Below, piece by piece: positions 13,414 through 21,748 of a stretch of 33,560 nt of DNA. This DNA comes from a virus, in the IMG/VR virus record IMGVR_UViG_3300028025_003290, positions 1 to 33,560 of that record; one strand, given 5' to 3'. The notes beneath the pieces are model-generated. The model did not search any database. It was not told the origin of the DNA and saw only the letters and a list, made by a program, of their open reading frames with translations. Made by a program: the position numbers and the translations under genes. Within the stretch, counting starts at the first letter, position 1. Every line of letters begins with the position of its first letter.

Positions 13414-13716
13414 TTATTCTCCGTAATTTCCCCAGCCAAACATACCAGTGTTGTAGCCACTCATCATATTGCTTGGATTGCTACCTAAACCTCTAACTTC
13501 TTGGTTTTGTGCGGTAGATAACATAGGGTTATCTTTACGCAAAGCTTGAGCAAGCATCTTAGGGTCTAAACCACCACCTTGTTGTCCACCTAAAGCTTGA
13601 TTAGCTAATTGATTGCCCTGTTGCATAGCTTGTTGCATCATTTGTTGCTGTGCAAGATTATTCTGCATAGTTGGGGCAATACCGCTTAAATTTTGCATCA
13701 TCGGAAAATTGTTCAT
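13414..13716 (-). CDS. small Gln/Met-rich structural protein, 100 aa
   Basis: Low-complexity N-terminal half (QQQMMQQAMQQGNQLANQAL, then GGQQGGG), then LDPKMLAQALRKDNPMLS and a Gly/Asn/Tyr-rich end. It sits between two virion protein genes, overlapping the S74-tailed gene by 4 nt. Probably a minor virion or assembly protein; no family recognised. Confidence 0.65.
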   Translation of the reverse strand: MNNFPMMQNLSGIAPTMQNNLAQQQMMQQAMQQGNQLANQALGGQQGGGLDPKMLAQALRKDNPMLSTAQNQEVRGLGSNPSNMMSGYNTGMFGWGNYGE

Positions 13717-15008
13717 TGCAACGCTCCATAATTAACCATCTTATAGCCACTAGGAAGCTTAATAACGGCTTCAGGCTGGACTTTTTCAACATCTTGAGCC
13801 ATAACACCAATAAACTTACCTTCGCCAGCAGTACCCTTGAATTCAGTCTTATATTCAAACTCGTAAACAGGTAAACCATTAGCCATGTGGCCAATATGCT
13901 TAATGTTTTCTTTAGTACGAATATCAGACATCATGGCAGCGCCACCAAGACTAAATAAGCCTTGCATCATTGCATTACGGTTAGCGTTAGCGGCATTGGC
14001 GTTAGCAATGGCAGCGTTTCCTGTCATTCCAGCAGCACCCAACATATCAGCACCAGTCGTTGTAGCTTGTTGCGGTGCATTTACATAAAATTGGTTAGGG
14101 GCTGTAACTTGTGAACCTGAGCGAACTGCGTTAAGCGTGTTAATTGGTTCATTACGCTGATAAGCCAACTCTTGAAAGCCTTGACCTCTTGCTCTATTTG
14201 CCAACTCTGCTTGCGTTGCTTGATTACCAAAACCTTGTTGAGCAAGAGCGTTGTTCATTTGCAACTGAGCTTGACGGTTAGCATAATCTTGTTGCATAGC
14301 TGTGTTGCCAAATTGACCAGCTTGCAATGATTGACCAAATAAATTCTGTTGAACTTGCTGACCACCTAAAGCCGCCTGATTTCTTAAGTCATTCTGCTTC
14401 ATAGCCAAGTCTTGTTGAGCTTGTTCGTAGGCTTCTGAGCCACGCATAATGCCTTGGTTAGCTAATTGAGTATCTAAAGCCTTTTGTTGGCGTTCCATAG
14501 ATGGTTCTAAGCGTTGCATTAGCAAGCCAGTAGCCTTATCCCAGCCAGCCATGCCTTGATTTTCTAAATCTCGTTGCATAGCTTCAGCACTACCCAATTG
14601 ATTAAACTGAGGAGCATTTAAACGGCTAGTTAATTGTGGAAGTCCGCTAGTGTTGAATGGCTGGTCAATCATTTGACCAACATAATTCAAACCTTTTTCT
14701 TGCAATCTGCCTAATCCCAAAGAACTGGCAACATCGTAGTTATATAACTGTTGTTGTTCAGGGCTAAGAGAAGTTGTAGCAGTCCATGTAGGATTTCCGT
14801 ATTTATCAGTGCCTGTTTCTGCGTACCTTAATGAACCATAAGGCGTAACTTGATTAACACGGTTAGCTGCCGTAGCTTGACGAGCAGCAGCCAAATTACC
14901 TTGTGCAGTTTCTTGAGCCGCCCCAGCATAGTCGGGTGTTGCTGGCGTTTCGGGTTCACCGAAAAGCATTCCTGTAACACCACCTAATAATCCGCCACCA
15001 CCACCCAT
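13713..15008 (-). CDS. virion protein with C-terminal S74-type chaperone domain, 431 aa
   Basis: The N-terminus is Gly-rich (MGGGGGLLGGVTGMLFGE), followed by a long Gln/Ala-rich helical region resembling internal virion or tail proteins of podoviruses (YGSLRYAETGTDKYGNPTWT is a recognisable segment). At about residue 361 a second S74-like domain begins: SDIRTKENIKHIGHMANGLP, FIGVMAQDVEKVQPEAV and the end MVNYGALQ. This domain type acts as a trimerising chaperone and may cleave itself off. Its presence on a non-fibre-like, helical protein is unusual compared with the classical fibre in this genome. Confidence 0.8.
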   Translation of the reverse strand: MGGGGGLLGGVTGMLFGEPETPATPDYAGAAQETAQGNLAAARQATAANRVNQVTPYGSLRYAETGTDKYGNPTWTATTSLSPEQQQLYNYDVASSLGLGRLQEKGLNYVGQMIDQPFNTSGLPQLTSRLNAPQFNQLGSAEAMQRDLENQGMAGWDKATGLLMQRLEPSMERQQKALDTQLANQGIMRGSEAYEQAQQDLAMKQNDLRNQAALGGQQVQQNLFGQSLQAGQFGNTAMQQDYANRQAQLQMNNALAQQGFGNQATQAELANRARGQGFQELAYQRNEPINTLNAVRSGSQVTAPNQFYVNAPQQATTTGADMLGAAGMTGNAAIANANAANANRNAMMQGLFSLGGAAMMSDIRTKENIKHIGHMANGLPVYEFEYKTEFKGTAGEGKFIGVMAQDVEKVQPEAVIKLPSGYKMVNYGALQ

Positions 15009-15009
15009 A

Positions 15010-15444
15010 TTAATCTCCTAGTTTCTTGCGTAATGAGCAACGAAGATTTAGCCATTTGCAATCTTCTTTTCTCATTGCCATTAAAAGTAAATCTCCATTT
15101 TCATGGGCATCTTCAATTAACGCTTTATCTTGGAAACCAAGGTGTCGGTTTAGTTTTACGGCTTCGTCATTAGACGCTTCCATAGTCGCTAATATAACCT
15201 TTTTTTCCAATTTGTTAAAGGGGTAATCGAAACACGCCCATAATAAATTTCTATCCATCCAATATTCACCAACACTGGCTATGTGCATCGCACAGGCATT
15301 GGGTATAAAGTTAGTAAAAGCTACTACTGCTACCAAGTTACCTTCTTTTTCTTGCCCTATAAACTTGGCTTCATCGCCAAATTTCTGAAAAAGTATGCGC
15401 TCAATCCATGCTCGCAAGTAATCTTGATTCTCAGTAGTAATCAA
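15010..15444 (-). CDS. GNAT-type acetyltransferase in the structural block, 144 aa
   Basis: Resembles the small acetyltransferase-like proteins found near internal virion proteins of T7-like and related phages. A beta-rich core (GNLVAVVAFTNF) is followed by VGEYWMDRNLLWACFDYPFN and the helix SNDEAVKLNRHLGFQDKALI. The N-R-H-L-G-F stretch is the usual GNAT C-terminal helix-turn region. The canonical Q/R-x-x-G-x-A loop is not clear, so activity is uncertain. Overlaps the following virion gene by 4 nt. Confidence 0.7.
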   Translation of the reverse strand: MITTENQDYLRAWIERILFQKFGDEAKFIGQEKEGNLVAVVAFTNFIPNACAMHIASVGEYWMDRNLLWACFDYPFNKLEKKVILATMEASNDEAVKLNRHLGFQDKALIEDAHENGDLLLMAMRKEDCKWLNLRCSLRKKLGD

Positions 15445-17213
15445 ATAACTCCCCCAGCTTCCATCACAAAGTCTGTTGATGCCCAGTGAACTTCAATCCC
15501 TTTTGATGCCACATTCAGTGAAATACTTGCACAATAACCTATGCCTGATACACCTTGCCAGTCTTTATTGACGGTTAAAGTACCACCCCAGAAGTTATTA
15601 TCCCAAGTGGCCACATCCCAAACACCAATGGTCAAAGCTGAAGGGTTAAATGAAACCTGACCTAATTGAGATTGAGTATCAAAATCGGTATTGATTGCAC
15701 AAAATACGCTTGGCAAACCGTTATCTGTCAAAAATATAGGTCTTACAAGGGTAAAACGCTTGTTTTGACCACGGCTATCAAAGTAGTTGTAAGCTTGCTG
15801 TACGGTTGCGTTAATTACATTACCGTTATCGGCAAAAGTATCCCAAAACTTGCCAACAAAGCCGTTGCCACCAAAATAGATGTTTTCGTTGTGAATTTCA
15901 AAGTTTGTGGCTGGTACGCCTGTAAATCTACCCCATGATTTTGTAATGTTGTTCATTACATACTGCTCAAAACCAATATTTGTAGGAATGTTCACAATAA
16001 GCATGTTAGCTTTTGCAAAATATTGTATTTCCCACCCAAAATTAGATGAATACAGGCTAGTTGCTTGAGCAAAAGCACCATAAATCTTATCTGTTAGGTT
16101 AATTCGTGGGTCTAAACGGCTAGATTGCAAGGCAGAAGCTAAAGGCACTAGGCCTTCTTGCGTAATTAATAGCAAATCACCGCCAAACTTAGTAAAGCAT
16201 CGTCTAGTAAATGTTGCACCTAGTTGCCAAACACCTCTTAAAGCCCATGTTGTAGCACTACTTGGGTCTGTACCCTCATAAACAATGACTTCACCCATGT
16301 TAGTTACAAAAACAGCGTAATCGTCTACCCCTTGACCAGCATCAATAGTCCAAGTACCCATTGCCTGAATAAAGCCACCCAATTTAGCAACAGAACCAAA
16401 GTCTAGCTTGCTTGCAGCACCTGATACAGCCTTAGTGTTCAAGTACCATACATTCATTGAGTTCTTTTCTACATAAAAAAGTCGCTCTTTGAACACATTG
16501 CTGTTAATAAACAAGCTTGAATCAACACCTGTAATAGCATGAACCACGGTATAAGTGCCTAATACGCTTGCATCTAATGTTGGTGCTGTAGCCATCACAT
16601 AAGTAAATGTGGTTGGGCCAGTAACCGTAATTAAATAAGTGCCGTTGTAATTGGACTCAATAGCACCTGAAATAGTCACTTGATTGCCAGTAACCAATCC
16701 ATGTCCTGAAGCCGTTGTGAGGGTCGCTGTTAGGTTTCCTGTGCCACCCCTTGTAATGGTACTAATTGTCTGTGCTGTGCCTGTGGCGGCTACTTTAATC
16801 CAATTTGTGCCGTTATATAGTAAAGCTGGGTCTTGACCGTTTACTGCTGACAAAAATGAATTGCCAGCACTATTTGTAAAGTTCACATGCTGGAATCTGC
16901 TATTTGATAGCCCTGTATATACAGAAGTGGCCGTGGAAGTAGCTGTGTTATAGATAACACCGTTAGCAACAGCAAACAAAGTCTGCGATGTTGCGCCAGC
17001 GTAGTTCATAACCGTGTCTACAGAACCAGTTATACCGCCTGAATGCTGGCTGTAGCCTTTGCGCATCAAGATGTCGGTTGGCGTAGGAAAGAAGTTCACC
17101 ATTTCAACCGCATCTATAGGGTTCATTTCAGCCAGTGAATCCCTAGCATTCCAGCCACCAATAGGTGAGGGCAAACTTGCCGTTCTAGCAACTCGTCTTT
17201 GTGGGAAAGCCAT
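15441..17213 (-). CDS. head-tail / tail hub protein, P22 gp10-like, 590 aa
   Basis: A large beta-rich virion protein starting MAFPQRRVARTASLPSPIGG, with WNARDSLAEMNPIDAVEMVN close behind. Proteins with this opening occur in many podovirus-like genomes as packaged-DNA stabilisation or tail hub proteins, and a beta-propeller fold is expected. Residues about 153-210 form an inserted Thr/Gly-rich domain (TASGHGLVTGNQVTISGA) that may be an Ig-like or surface module. It follows the 301-aa adaptor gene and precedes the acetyltransferase. The exact functional name is inferred from position. Confidence 0.75.
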   Translation of the reverse strand: MAFPQRRVARTASLPSPIGGWNARDSLAEMNPIDAVEMVNFFPTPTDILMRKGYSQHSGGITGSVDTVMNYAGATSQTLFAVANGVIYNTATSTATSVYTGLSNSRFQHVNFTNSAGNSFLSAVNGQDPALLYNGTNWIKVAATGTAQTISTITRGGTGNLTATLTTASGHGLVTGNQVTISGAIESNYNGTYLITVTGPTTFTYVMATAPTLDASVLGTYTVVHAITGVDSSLFINSNVFKERLFYVEKNSMNVWYLNTKAVSGAASKLDFGSVAKLGGFIQAMGTWTIDAGQGVDDYAVFVTNMGEVIVYEGTDPSSATTWALRGVWQLGATFTRRCFTKFGGDLLLITQEGLVPLASALQSSRLDPRINLTDKIYGAFAQATSLYSSNFGWEIQYFAKANMLIVNIPTNIGFEQYVMNNITKSWGRFTGVPATNFEIHNENIYFGGNGFVGKFWDTFADNGNVINATVQQAYNYFDSRGQNKRFTLVRPIFLTDNGLPSVFCAINTDFDTQSQLGQVSFNPSALTIGVWDVATWDNNFWGGTLTVNKDWQGVSGIGYCASISLNVASKGIEVHWASTDFVMEAGGVI

Positions 17214-17215
17214 GA

Positions 17216-18121
17216 TTAACTTCCGTAGCCAGTATCAGGGATATTTGCGTAACCGATAAGAACCTTAGATGGGTAAGGTGCAAACGATAAGTTTGGTGCG
17301 CCTTTGTCATTAGCTTTGGCCACATTCAAGTAACGGTCATATTCTTGTTGCAGTGCAGTAGTGTCAAAGCCTTTAATCTGCCAATATCTAAGCTTTGTGC
17401 CTAGAATCATGATTTGGTCATCAAATATGGTTGTATCTGTATCTGCCGTAAAGCTATTCTTTACTGCGCCAGATGAGCTTTCTGCCCAGCCTTTTGAACG
17501 ATACTCATAGCCCAAATACTCTTGGGTGTTCATCATTGGCCAAATATTAAAGTATTGACCTAGGATTCTCCAGCGAACTCGTGGGCCTGTTGAGATATAA
17601 CCAGACTTCAACCATTGCCATTGTTGAGCATCTTCAGGGCCTAACATCTCCCAGTGCTTAGTCTTATCCCATTGGGTGCGGTCTGTAATTGTTTCGTAGT
17701 CAGGCGGCAAATCGTATTGTGTCTGACCAAAGGTAAGCGTAGTACCAACAGCAGTTTGCTCTGCTGGCTGGTTTAGGGTAACAGTTGAACCAGTAACGGC
17801 TACCACATAGCAGTCTTGGGGAATGCCAGTGCCTGTAACCATCCATTTATTAGGCACAATACCTGTGGTATTAGCCACATTTAGAATGTCATAAGAACCA
17901 TCTAATACATCGCCTGTTGTGCTTACAGATTGCGTGTAAAAACGATATTCTCTTTGTAATGCTCGCCAGTCGTACTCTTTTGTTAGGTTATAACCTTGGC
18001 GATTCATTAAAGCTAATAGTTGAATCACATCTTGGTTGGTATTACCAGCAACATAAGTGGGTGCTACTAATCCAAGCTCGTTAGAGGTGTCTTGCATTAG
18101 TTGAAGCATTGTTAATGACAT
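17216..18121 (-). CDS. head-tail adaptor protein, P22 gp4-like, 301 aa
   Basis: N-terminal helices (SLTMLQLMQDTSNELGLVAP, then LLALMNRQGYNLTKEYDWRA) followed by beta-rich segments and W-rich parts (WRILGQYFNIWPM, EYLGYEYRSKGWAE). The combination LLALMNRQGYNL followed by YDWRALQREY is typical of a head-to-tail connector or tail tubular protein A-like protein in these phages. It sits directly after the promoter at 18174-18182 and before the gp10-like gene. Probably forms the ring below the portal. Confidence 0.7.
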   Translation of the reverse strand: MSLTMLQLMQDTSNELGLVAPTYVAGNTNQDVIQLLALMNRQGYNLTKEYDWRALQREYRFYTQSVSTTGDVLDGSYDILNVANTTGIVPNKWMVTGTGIPQDCYVVAVTGSTVTLNQPAEQTAVGTTLTFGQTQYDLPPDYETITDRTQWDKTKHWEMLGPEDAQQWQWLKSGYISTGPRVRWRILGQYFNIWPMMNTQEYLGYEYRSKGWAESSSGAVKNSFTADTDTTIFDDQIMILGTKLRYWQIKGFDTTALQQEYDRYLNVAKANDKGAPNLSFAPYPSKVLIGYANIPDTGYGS

Positions 18122-18173
18122 GGCGAATCCTTTACTTTAGTGGTTTGCACCCTAAGTAATTAAGGTTTTCTTC

Positions 18174-18182
18174 ATTATAACA
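18174..18182 (-). promoter_or_regulatory. extended -10 promoter, leftward, for head-tail and later genes
   Basis: On the minus strand TGT-TATAAT (18182-18174) is a perfect -10 with the TGn extension. No good -35 box is present 17 bp upstream, as expected for extended -10 promoters. It lies between the terminator at 18199-18218 and the adaptor gene (start 18121), where a new promoter is needed. Confidence 0.65.
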
Positions 18183-18198
18183 ATTACTGCACAAAATA

Positions 18199-18218
18199 AA
18201 AGGGGGAGAACCCCCTTT
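18199..18218 (-). terminator. rho-independent terminator, leftward
   Basis: AAAGGGGG (18199-18206) and CCCCCTTT (18211-18218) form an 8-bp stem with a 4-nt loop, directly after the stop of the gene at 18220. On the minus strand the stem is followed by TTTTATTTT (overlapping its last bases), so it terminates leftward transcripts. Confidence 0.85.
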
Positions 18219-18219
18219 A

Positions 18220-18846
18220 TTATTCTTCTATTTCTTCAACTTTCTTTTTTGCTCTTGGTTTCTTGTCAGAAGCCATTAACAACAAAGCTTTCATCTGTTC
18301 TTGCATTTCTGCAAGCTTGCGGTCTGTATCAGTCTTAATTCTTTCGTTTTCAGCTTTTAGTTCAGCAATTTCAGCTTCACGCTTGGCTTCTTCAGCAGAA
18401 TCATTAGCTAGGTTTAAGAACGCTCTTGCCTTGTCACGCAATGAATTAGGAGACATGCCAGCAATCATGCCAATTCTTTGCAATTGACCATCATTGGCGT
18501 TAGCTACTAGCTCAACTGTAAAGAACTTTAATGCTCGCAGTTCTTCGGCAGCACTAGCTGTTAGTTGTGGCCATTCGCCAACTGGCGTTCCTACAACTTG
18601 GGCTTGTCCAGCTTGTTTGTTTTGGAAATGCGCCCACTGTCTTGGGAATCTTGCTTTGTGGTCTTCTCTAGCAATTGTGTCAATTTGAGTCAATTGGTCG
18701 CTAGGAGTCATAATTTTGACAAACACAACATCTTGAAAGATTGGTCTGCCAGCTTCTTCTGAAGCAAAGTTTTGTTTTACAGGTTTGATGTAGAACTCAG
18801 CGTACAAATTCTCATCGCCATTACGGATGTCTGATTCAATAGCCAT
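18220..18846 (-). CDS. conserved phage structural-region protein with coiled coil, 208 aa
   Basis: Residues about 1-120 form an alpha/beta domain (IRNGDENLYAEFYIKPVKQN, QDVVFVKIMTPSDQLTQ, HKARFPRQWAHFQNKQ). From about 148 a long charged coiled coil follows (EEAKREAEIAELKAENERIK) and a basic/acidic tail KKPRAKKKVEEIEE. It lies between the major capsid region and the head-tail genes, with its own downstream terminator. Proteins with this layout are found near capsid genes in related phages but have no assigned function. A head-associated or assembly role is possible. Confidence 0.75.
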   Translation of the reverse strand: MAIESDIRNGDENLYAEFYIKPVKQNFASEEAGRPIFQDVVFVKIMTPSDQLTQIDTIAREDHKARFPRQWAHFQNKQAGQAQVVGTPVGEWPQLTASAAEELRALKFFTVELVANANDGQLQRIGMIAGMSPNSLRDKARAFLNLANDSAEEAKREAEIAELKAENERIKTDTDRKLAEMQEQMKALLLMASDKKPRAKKKVEEIEE

Positions 18847-18880
18847 TTAATACTCCTTAAGGGATTAAGGTTGTTAAAAG

Positions 18881-18908
18881 AAAAAAGGGCAGTCCGTTAA
18901 GACCGCCC
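18881..18908 (-). terminator. rho-independent terminator, leftward, after capsid-region genes
   Basis: On the minus strand GGGCGGTC (18908-18901) pairs with GACTGCCC (18894-18887) around a TTAACG loop, with one mismatch, followed by TTTTTT (18886-18881). It lies 24 nt after the stop of the 98-aa gene. It should lower expression of genes to the left relative to the capsid gene. Confidence 0.8.
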
Positions 18909-18931
18909 CCTTAGTTTACTACTTAAGTTAC

Positions 18932-19228
18932 TTAAACGCTAGTAGCAGCGAACCATGCGTAGTCACCTGATGCTAGAGCTACTGCTGGGCTTGTGTAAGA
19001 GCCACCAGAAGCTGTAACAACAAATGTTGAAGCATTGATTGAGCAAGTTGCTGTAGAAGCTGTAACAGCTGCACCAGCTACTGCCAAAACATAACGCTTG
19101 CCGTCTGAACCAAATACTTGTGAACCAGCTGGGCCGTTCACAGGTACGCCAGTACCAGCAGAGTTAGGGTTTGTTTGGACTACTTCTTCCAAATCAATAC
19201 CAGCGGTTGGGGTAATTGAATATGCCAT
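18932..19228 (-). CDS. small capsid-adjacent structural protein, 98 aa
   Basis: Beta-rich, Thr/Ala/Ser-rich protein: MAYSITPTAGIDLEEVVQTN, then SQVFGSDGKRYVLAVAGAAV and ending ASGDYAWFAATSV. It is encoded directly after the major capsid gene and before a strong terminator. That position is typical for head decoration or cement proteins, which is an inference. Size and lack of charged stretches also fit. No catalytic motif. Confidence 0.7.
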   Translation of the reverse strand: MAYSITPTAGIDLEEVVQTNPNSAGTGVPVNGPAGSQVFGSDGKRYVLAVAGAAVTASTATCSINASTFVVTASGGSYTSPAVALASGDYAWFAATSV

Positions 19229-19266
19229 TTTAAATTTCTCCTAAAAGTTAATGGATGTGACTGCAA

Positions 19267-20262
19267 TTAAGCAATCAACACGCCTTGCAAGAAGCTGTTA
19301 GATGTAGTCAAGTTACCAGCCCAGCCGTAAAGCTTGACGATAGCATCTTGGTTAATCGCTTGGCGCTCACCACCGATAGGTACAAAGTTACGCTCTTTAT
19401 GTGGGCGCAAGAAGATGTAGTTAGTGTTCAAGAAGAACATGTGGTTAGTCGTACAAGCATTACCAACACCACCGTCTAACACTACATCCGCAGATGTACC
19501 ACCACCGTAGAACTTCAATGATGCGAAACCACCAGCAGCTGATTCTTCGCTAGTAATACGCTGAATAGCTTGTAGTGACTGAACATACAATGAATAGTAG
19601 TTGTTGTCTGCAACGATAAGGTCAGCCTTGTCATTACCACGAACCAACTGGATAGCCAATGAAGTCATGTACTTTTGGATGTTTGTAGAAGATACTGCTG
19701 CGCCACCGTCAGCTACACCAGCATACTTCTTAGACTGCCAAAAAGTCCAGTTTGCACGGTTAATACCACCGTATGTGCCTGAAGTAGGAGCATCAGGTAC
19801 GGCAGCTGCCAAACCAGTGATGTTCTTACCACCGTTACCAGTACCGTCACCATAGATGTCAGAACCAATACGGTTTAATAGGCGAGCTTCAGAAACTTGC
19901 ATACGACCATCTAAAAGGTCAATGATTGCTTCTTTGCTTGAGTTTTGCAACATTTCAAGACCGCTCATTGTTACTGAGTCAGCATACTGAGTAATGCTGA
20001 ACTGAGCAGCAGAAATAGGGCTGTCAGGAGTAATGTTAAGAACTTCGTAACCTGAGTATGAGTTAGCGTTGTTCGTGTTAGGGTCGTTATACATGATTTC
20101 TTCCAAAATCACATTACCGCCTGAGAATGGGCGTACATTGCCCTTAGACTTCAAACGCTTCAATAACGCATTGTTGTTTGTTAAGTTGTCTGCCAATTCA
20201 CCGCTACGGCTTTGGATAGTCGTTGCGATAATATCGGTAATTGCTGAGTTAGCGAATGCCAT
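19267..20262 (-). CDS. major capsid protein
   Basis: A 331-aa coat protein that probably has the HK97 fold. It starts MAFANSAITDIIATTIQSRS and contains the helix-rich segment MSGLEMLQNSSKEAIIDLLD followed by GRMQVSEARLLNRIGSDIYG, typical of the spine helix region. Later segments include KADLIVADNNYYSLYVQSLQ and a C-terminal beta part (FLRPHKERNFVPIGGERQAI). The scaffold gene lies immediately upstream and a small decoration-like gene downstream, the standard order. An AGGA-type ribosome site precedes the start. Assigned from order, length and pattern. Confidence 0.88.
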   Translation of the reverse strand: MAFANSAITDIIATTIQSRSGELADNLTNNNALLKRLKSKGNVRPFSGGNVILEEIMYNDPNTNNANSYSGYEVLNITPDSPISAAQFSITQYADSVTMSGLEMLQNSSKEAIIDLLDGRMQVSEARLLNRIGSDIYGDGTGNGGKNITGLAAAVPDAPTSGTYGGINRANWTFWQSKKYAGVADGGAAVSSTNIQKYMTSLAIQLVRGNDKADLIVADNNYYSLYVQSLQAIQRITSEESAAGGFASLKFYGGGTSADVVLDGGVGNACTTNHMFFLNTNYIFLRPHKERNFVPIGGERQAINQDAIVKLYGWAGNLTTSNSFLQGVLIA

Positions 20263-20284
20263 GATATTTCCTTAATTTAGTTTA

Positions 20285-21358
20285 TTAAACACGACTGCCT
20301 AGTTCACCCATTTGTTCGGCTAATATAGACCGTCTATCCTTTTTGTCTGTTGCTCCAGCCTGAGTGTTAGGTGTAACGCTCTTAGGACTAACCGCAGCAG
20401 CTTTGGCTTTCGCTACTCGTTGTGCTTGACTTGCTTGGTTTGTAGCCTGTTTCAGAAGTTTATTCTGTTCGGTCTGCCAAACTTCATCATTCAAACGCAC
20501 AGCTTTTGCATAAGCCGTTTCAAGGTCGTTTGCTAAACCGTTCTCAAGTAATTGAGCCATTTGTTCACGCACCGCCTCAAAATGTGGATGCTTCTCCACA
20601 TCACTACTAAATCTTTGTATCTCGTTCATAAGAACGCCTTGCTCTTGCTGTTGCTTCCAGCTACCAACCTGTTGAACTTGTTGTTGCAACTGTTGAATTT
20701 GCTGTTGTAACGCATAAGCCTGTGGGTCTTGATACTGTGTTGTATTTTCGCCACTGTAAGCTGAGTTTAAATCAATTCCGTAATCTTGTGCAAGTTTGTT
20801 AAATAATTCAACCTTTTGCTGATACGGAGCTTGAGTAAGAATCATGTGTGCTCTACCCAAGTTGTTAATCCAAGCTGCTGGGTGAATGTTATTTTTTTGC
20901 AATTCAGGGACAAAAGGACTAATCGCTTCAGTCAAAGCACGAGCATTGTCAGCTTCGGCCTTGTAAGCAGAAACACCCTTTTTGTATTCGGTTTCACGCT
21001 GAGTTGAATATTCCAACATCTTGCGAGCTTCGTCAGGGGTTAGGTTTTCACCTTTGTCTAGCTTATCCCATAAAGGCAAATACTCTTTTTTCCATGTGGT
21101 TGGTCTAGCAACAGTAGGCGTGTACTCTACTTCCTTAGCTTCCACGGAACCGTCTGATTCTTCCGCAGTTTCAGCAACATCAGGCGCAGACTCCTCAACA
21201 GGTCTATCTTGCTCTGCTTTAGACGCAAATTGTCCTTTTTCGTTGCGTATTGGGTCATCATCTACCTCAATTTCTCGTTCTTCAGGGGCTTCCAATGTGC
21301 CATCTTCAGCTTGCTCCATTGCTGCCATTAATAGTTCTCTGCGGTCTTGTTCTGACAT
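20285..21358 (-). CDS. capsid scaffolding protein
   Basis: A 357-aa, strongly charged protein. It begins MSEQDRRELLMAAMEQAEDG and has an acidic, disordered N-terminal third (EVDDDPIRNEKGQFASKAEQ). A helical centre includes ISPFVPELQKNNIHPAAWIN, followed by a Gln-rich coiled coil (QQQIQQLQQQVQQVGSWKQQ) and a basic C-terminus (QRVAKAKAAAVSPKS). This composition and the position directly before the coat gene identify it as scaffold. The ATG at 21358 is chosen because GGAG lies upstream; a TTG at 21370 would include the ribosome site. No protease motif was seen. Confidence 0.85.
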   Translation of the reverse strand: MSEQDRRELLMAAMEQAEDGTLEAPEEREIEVDDDPIRNEKGQFASKAEQDRPVEESAPDVAETAEESDGSVEAKEVEYTPTVARPTTWKKEYLPLWDKLDKGENLTPDEARKMLEYSTQRETEYKKGVSAYKAEADNARALTEAISPFVPELQKNNIHPAAWINNLGRAHMILTQAPYQQKVELFNKLAQDYGIDLNSAYSGENTTQYQDPQAYALQQQIQQLQQQVQQVGSWKQQQEQGVLMNEIQRFSSDVEKHPHFEAVREQMAQLLENGLANDLETAYAKAVRLNDEVWQTEQNKLLKQATNQASQAQRVAKAKAAAVSPKSVTPNTQAGATDKKDRRSILAEQMGELGSRV

Positions 21359-21379
21359 TTTGCTCTCCAAGTTGTCGGA

Positions 21380-21748
21380 TTATCGGTATCTAAGCTTTTC
21401 ATACGCTATTTCAGCGATGCGTTGCTTTAGTTGTGGGTCTTGCTTTGGTGTTGCGTTACTCATCTTTTCGTTGCCAACCTCAATACATCCATGTTGTTTA
21501 AGGTGACTGCGGTGCTTAGATTTAGAGTCAATCCATGAGCCATCAATTTGGCTGACATAACCCTGAATGTCTGATTGAACCATTGGCGCATAACGCCTTT
21601 CTTGTATTTGCTTGGCTTCCCATGACTTTTCGGCTTCTTCTGCGCCTACAGTTGGTGTCCAAAACTCAATAAACTGCTCTTTATCTGTCTTGGCAGTAGA
21701 TTCAGGCTTGTCGTATTCGCTTTTGCATAGTGGGCAAATATGTTTCAT
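21380..21748 (-). CDS. zinc-finger-like conserved phage protein, 122 aa
   Basis: The N-terminus MKHICPLCKSEYDKPEST has one CxxC pair. The central segment YAPMVQSDIQGYVSQIDGSW is followed by IDSKSKHRSHLKQHGCIEVG, with a further Cys and several His. I recall this S-K-H-R-x-H-L-K-x-H-G-C pattern from many podovirus genomes, placed next to scaffold or portal genes. It may bind metal or act as an assembly factor. It abuts the glycosyltransferase gene (shared base at 21748). No function known. Confidence 0.75.
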   Translation of the reverse strand: MKHICPLCKSEYDKPESTAKTDKEQFIEFWTPTVGAEEAEKSWEAKQIQERRYAPMVQSDIQGYVSQIDGSWIDSKSKHRSHLKQHGCIEVGNEKMSNATPKQDPQLKQRIAEIAYEKLRYR

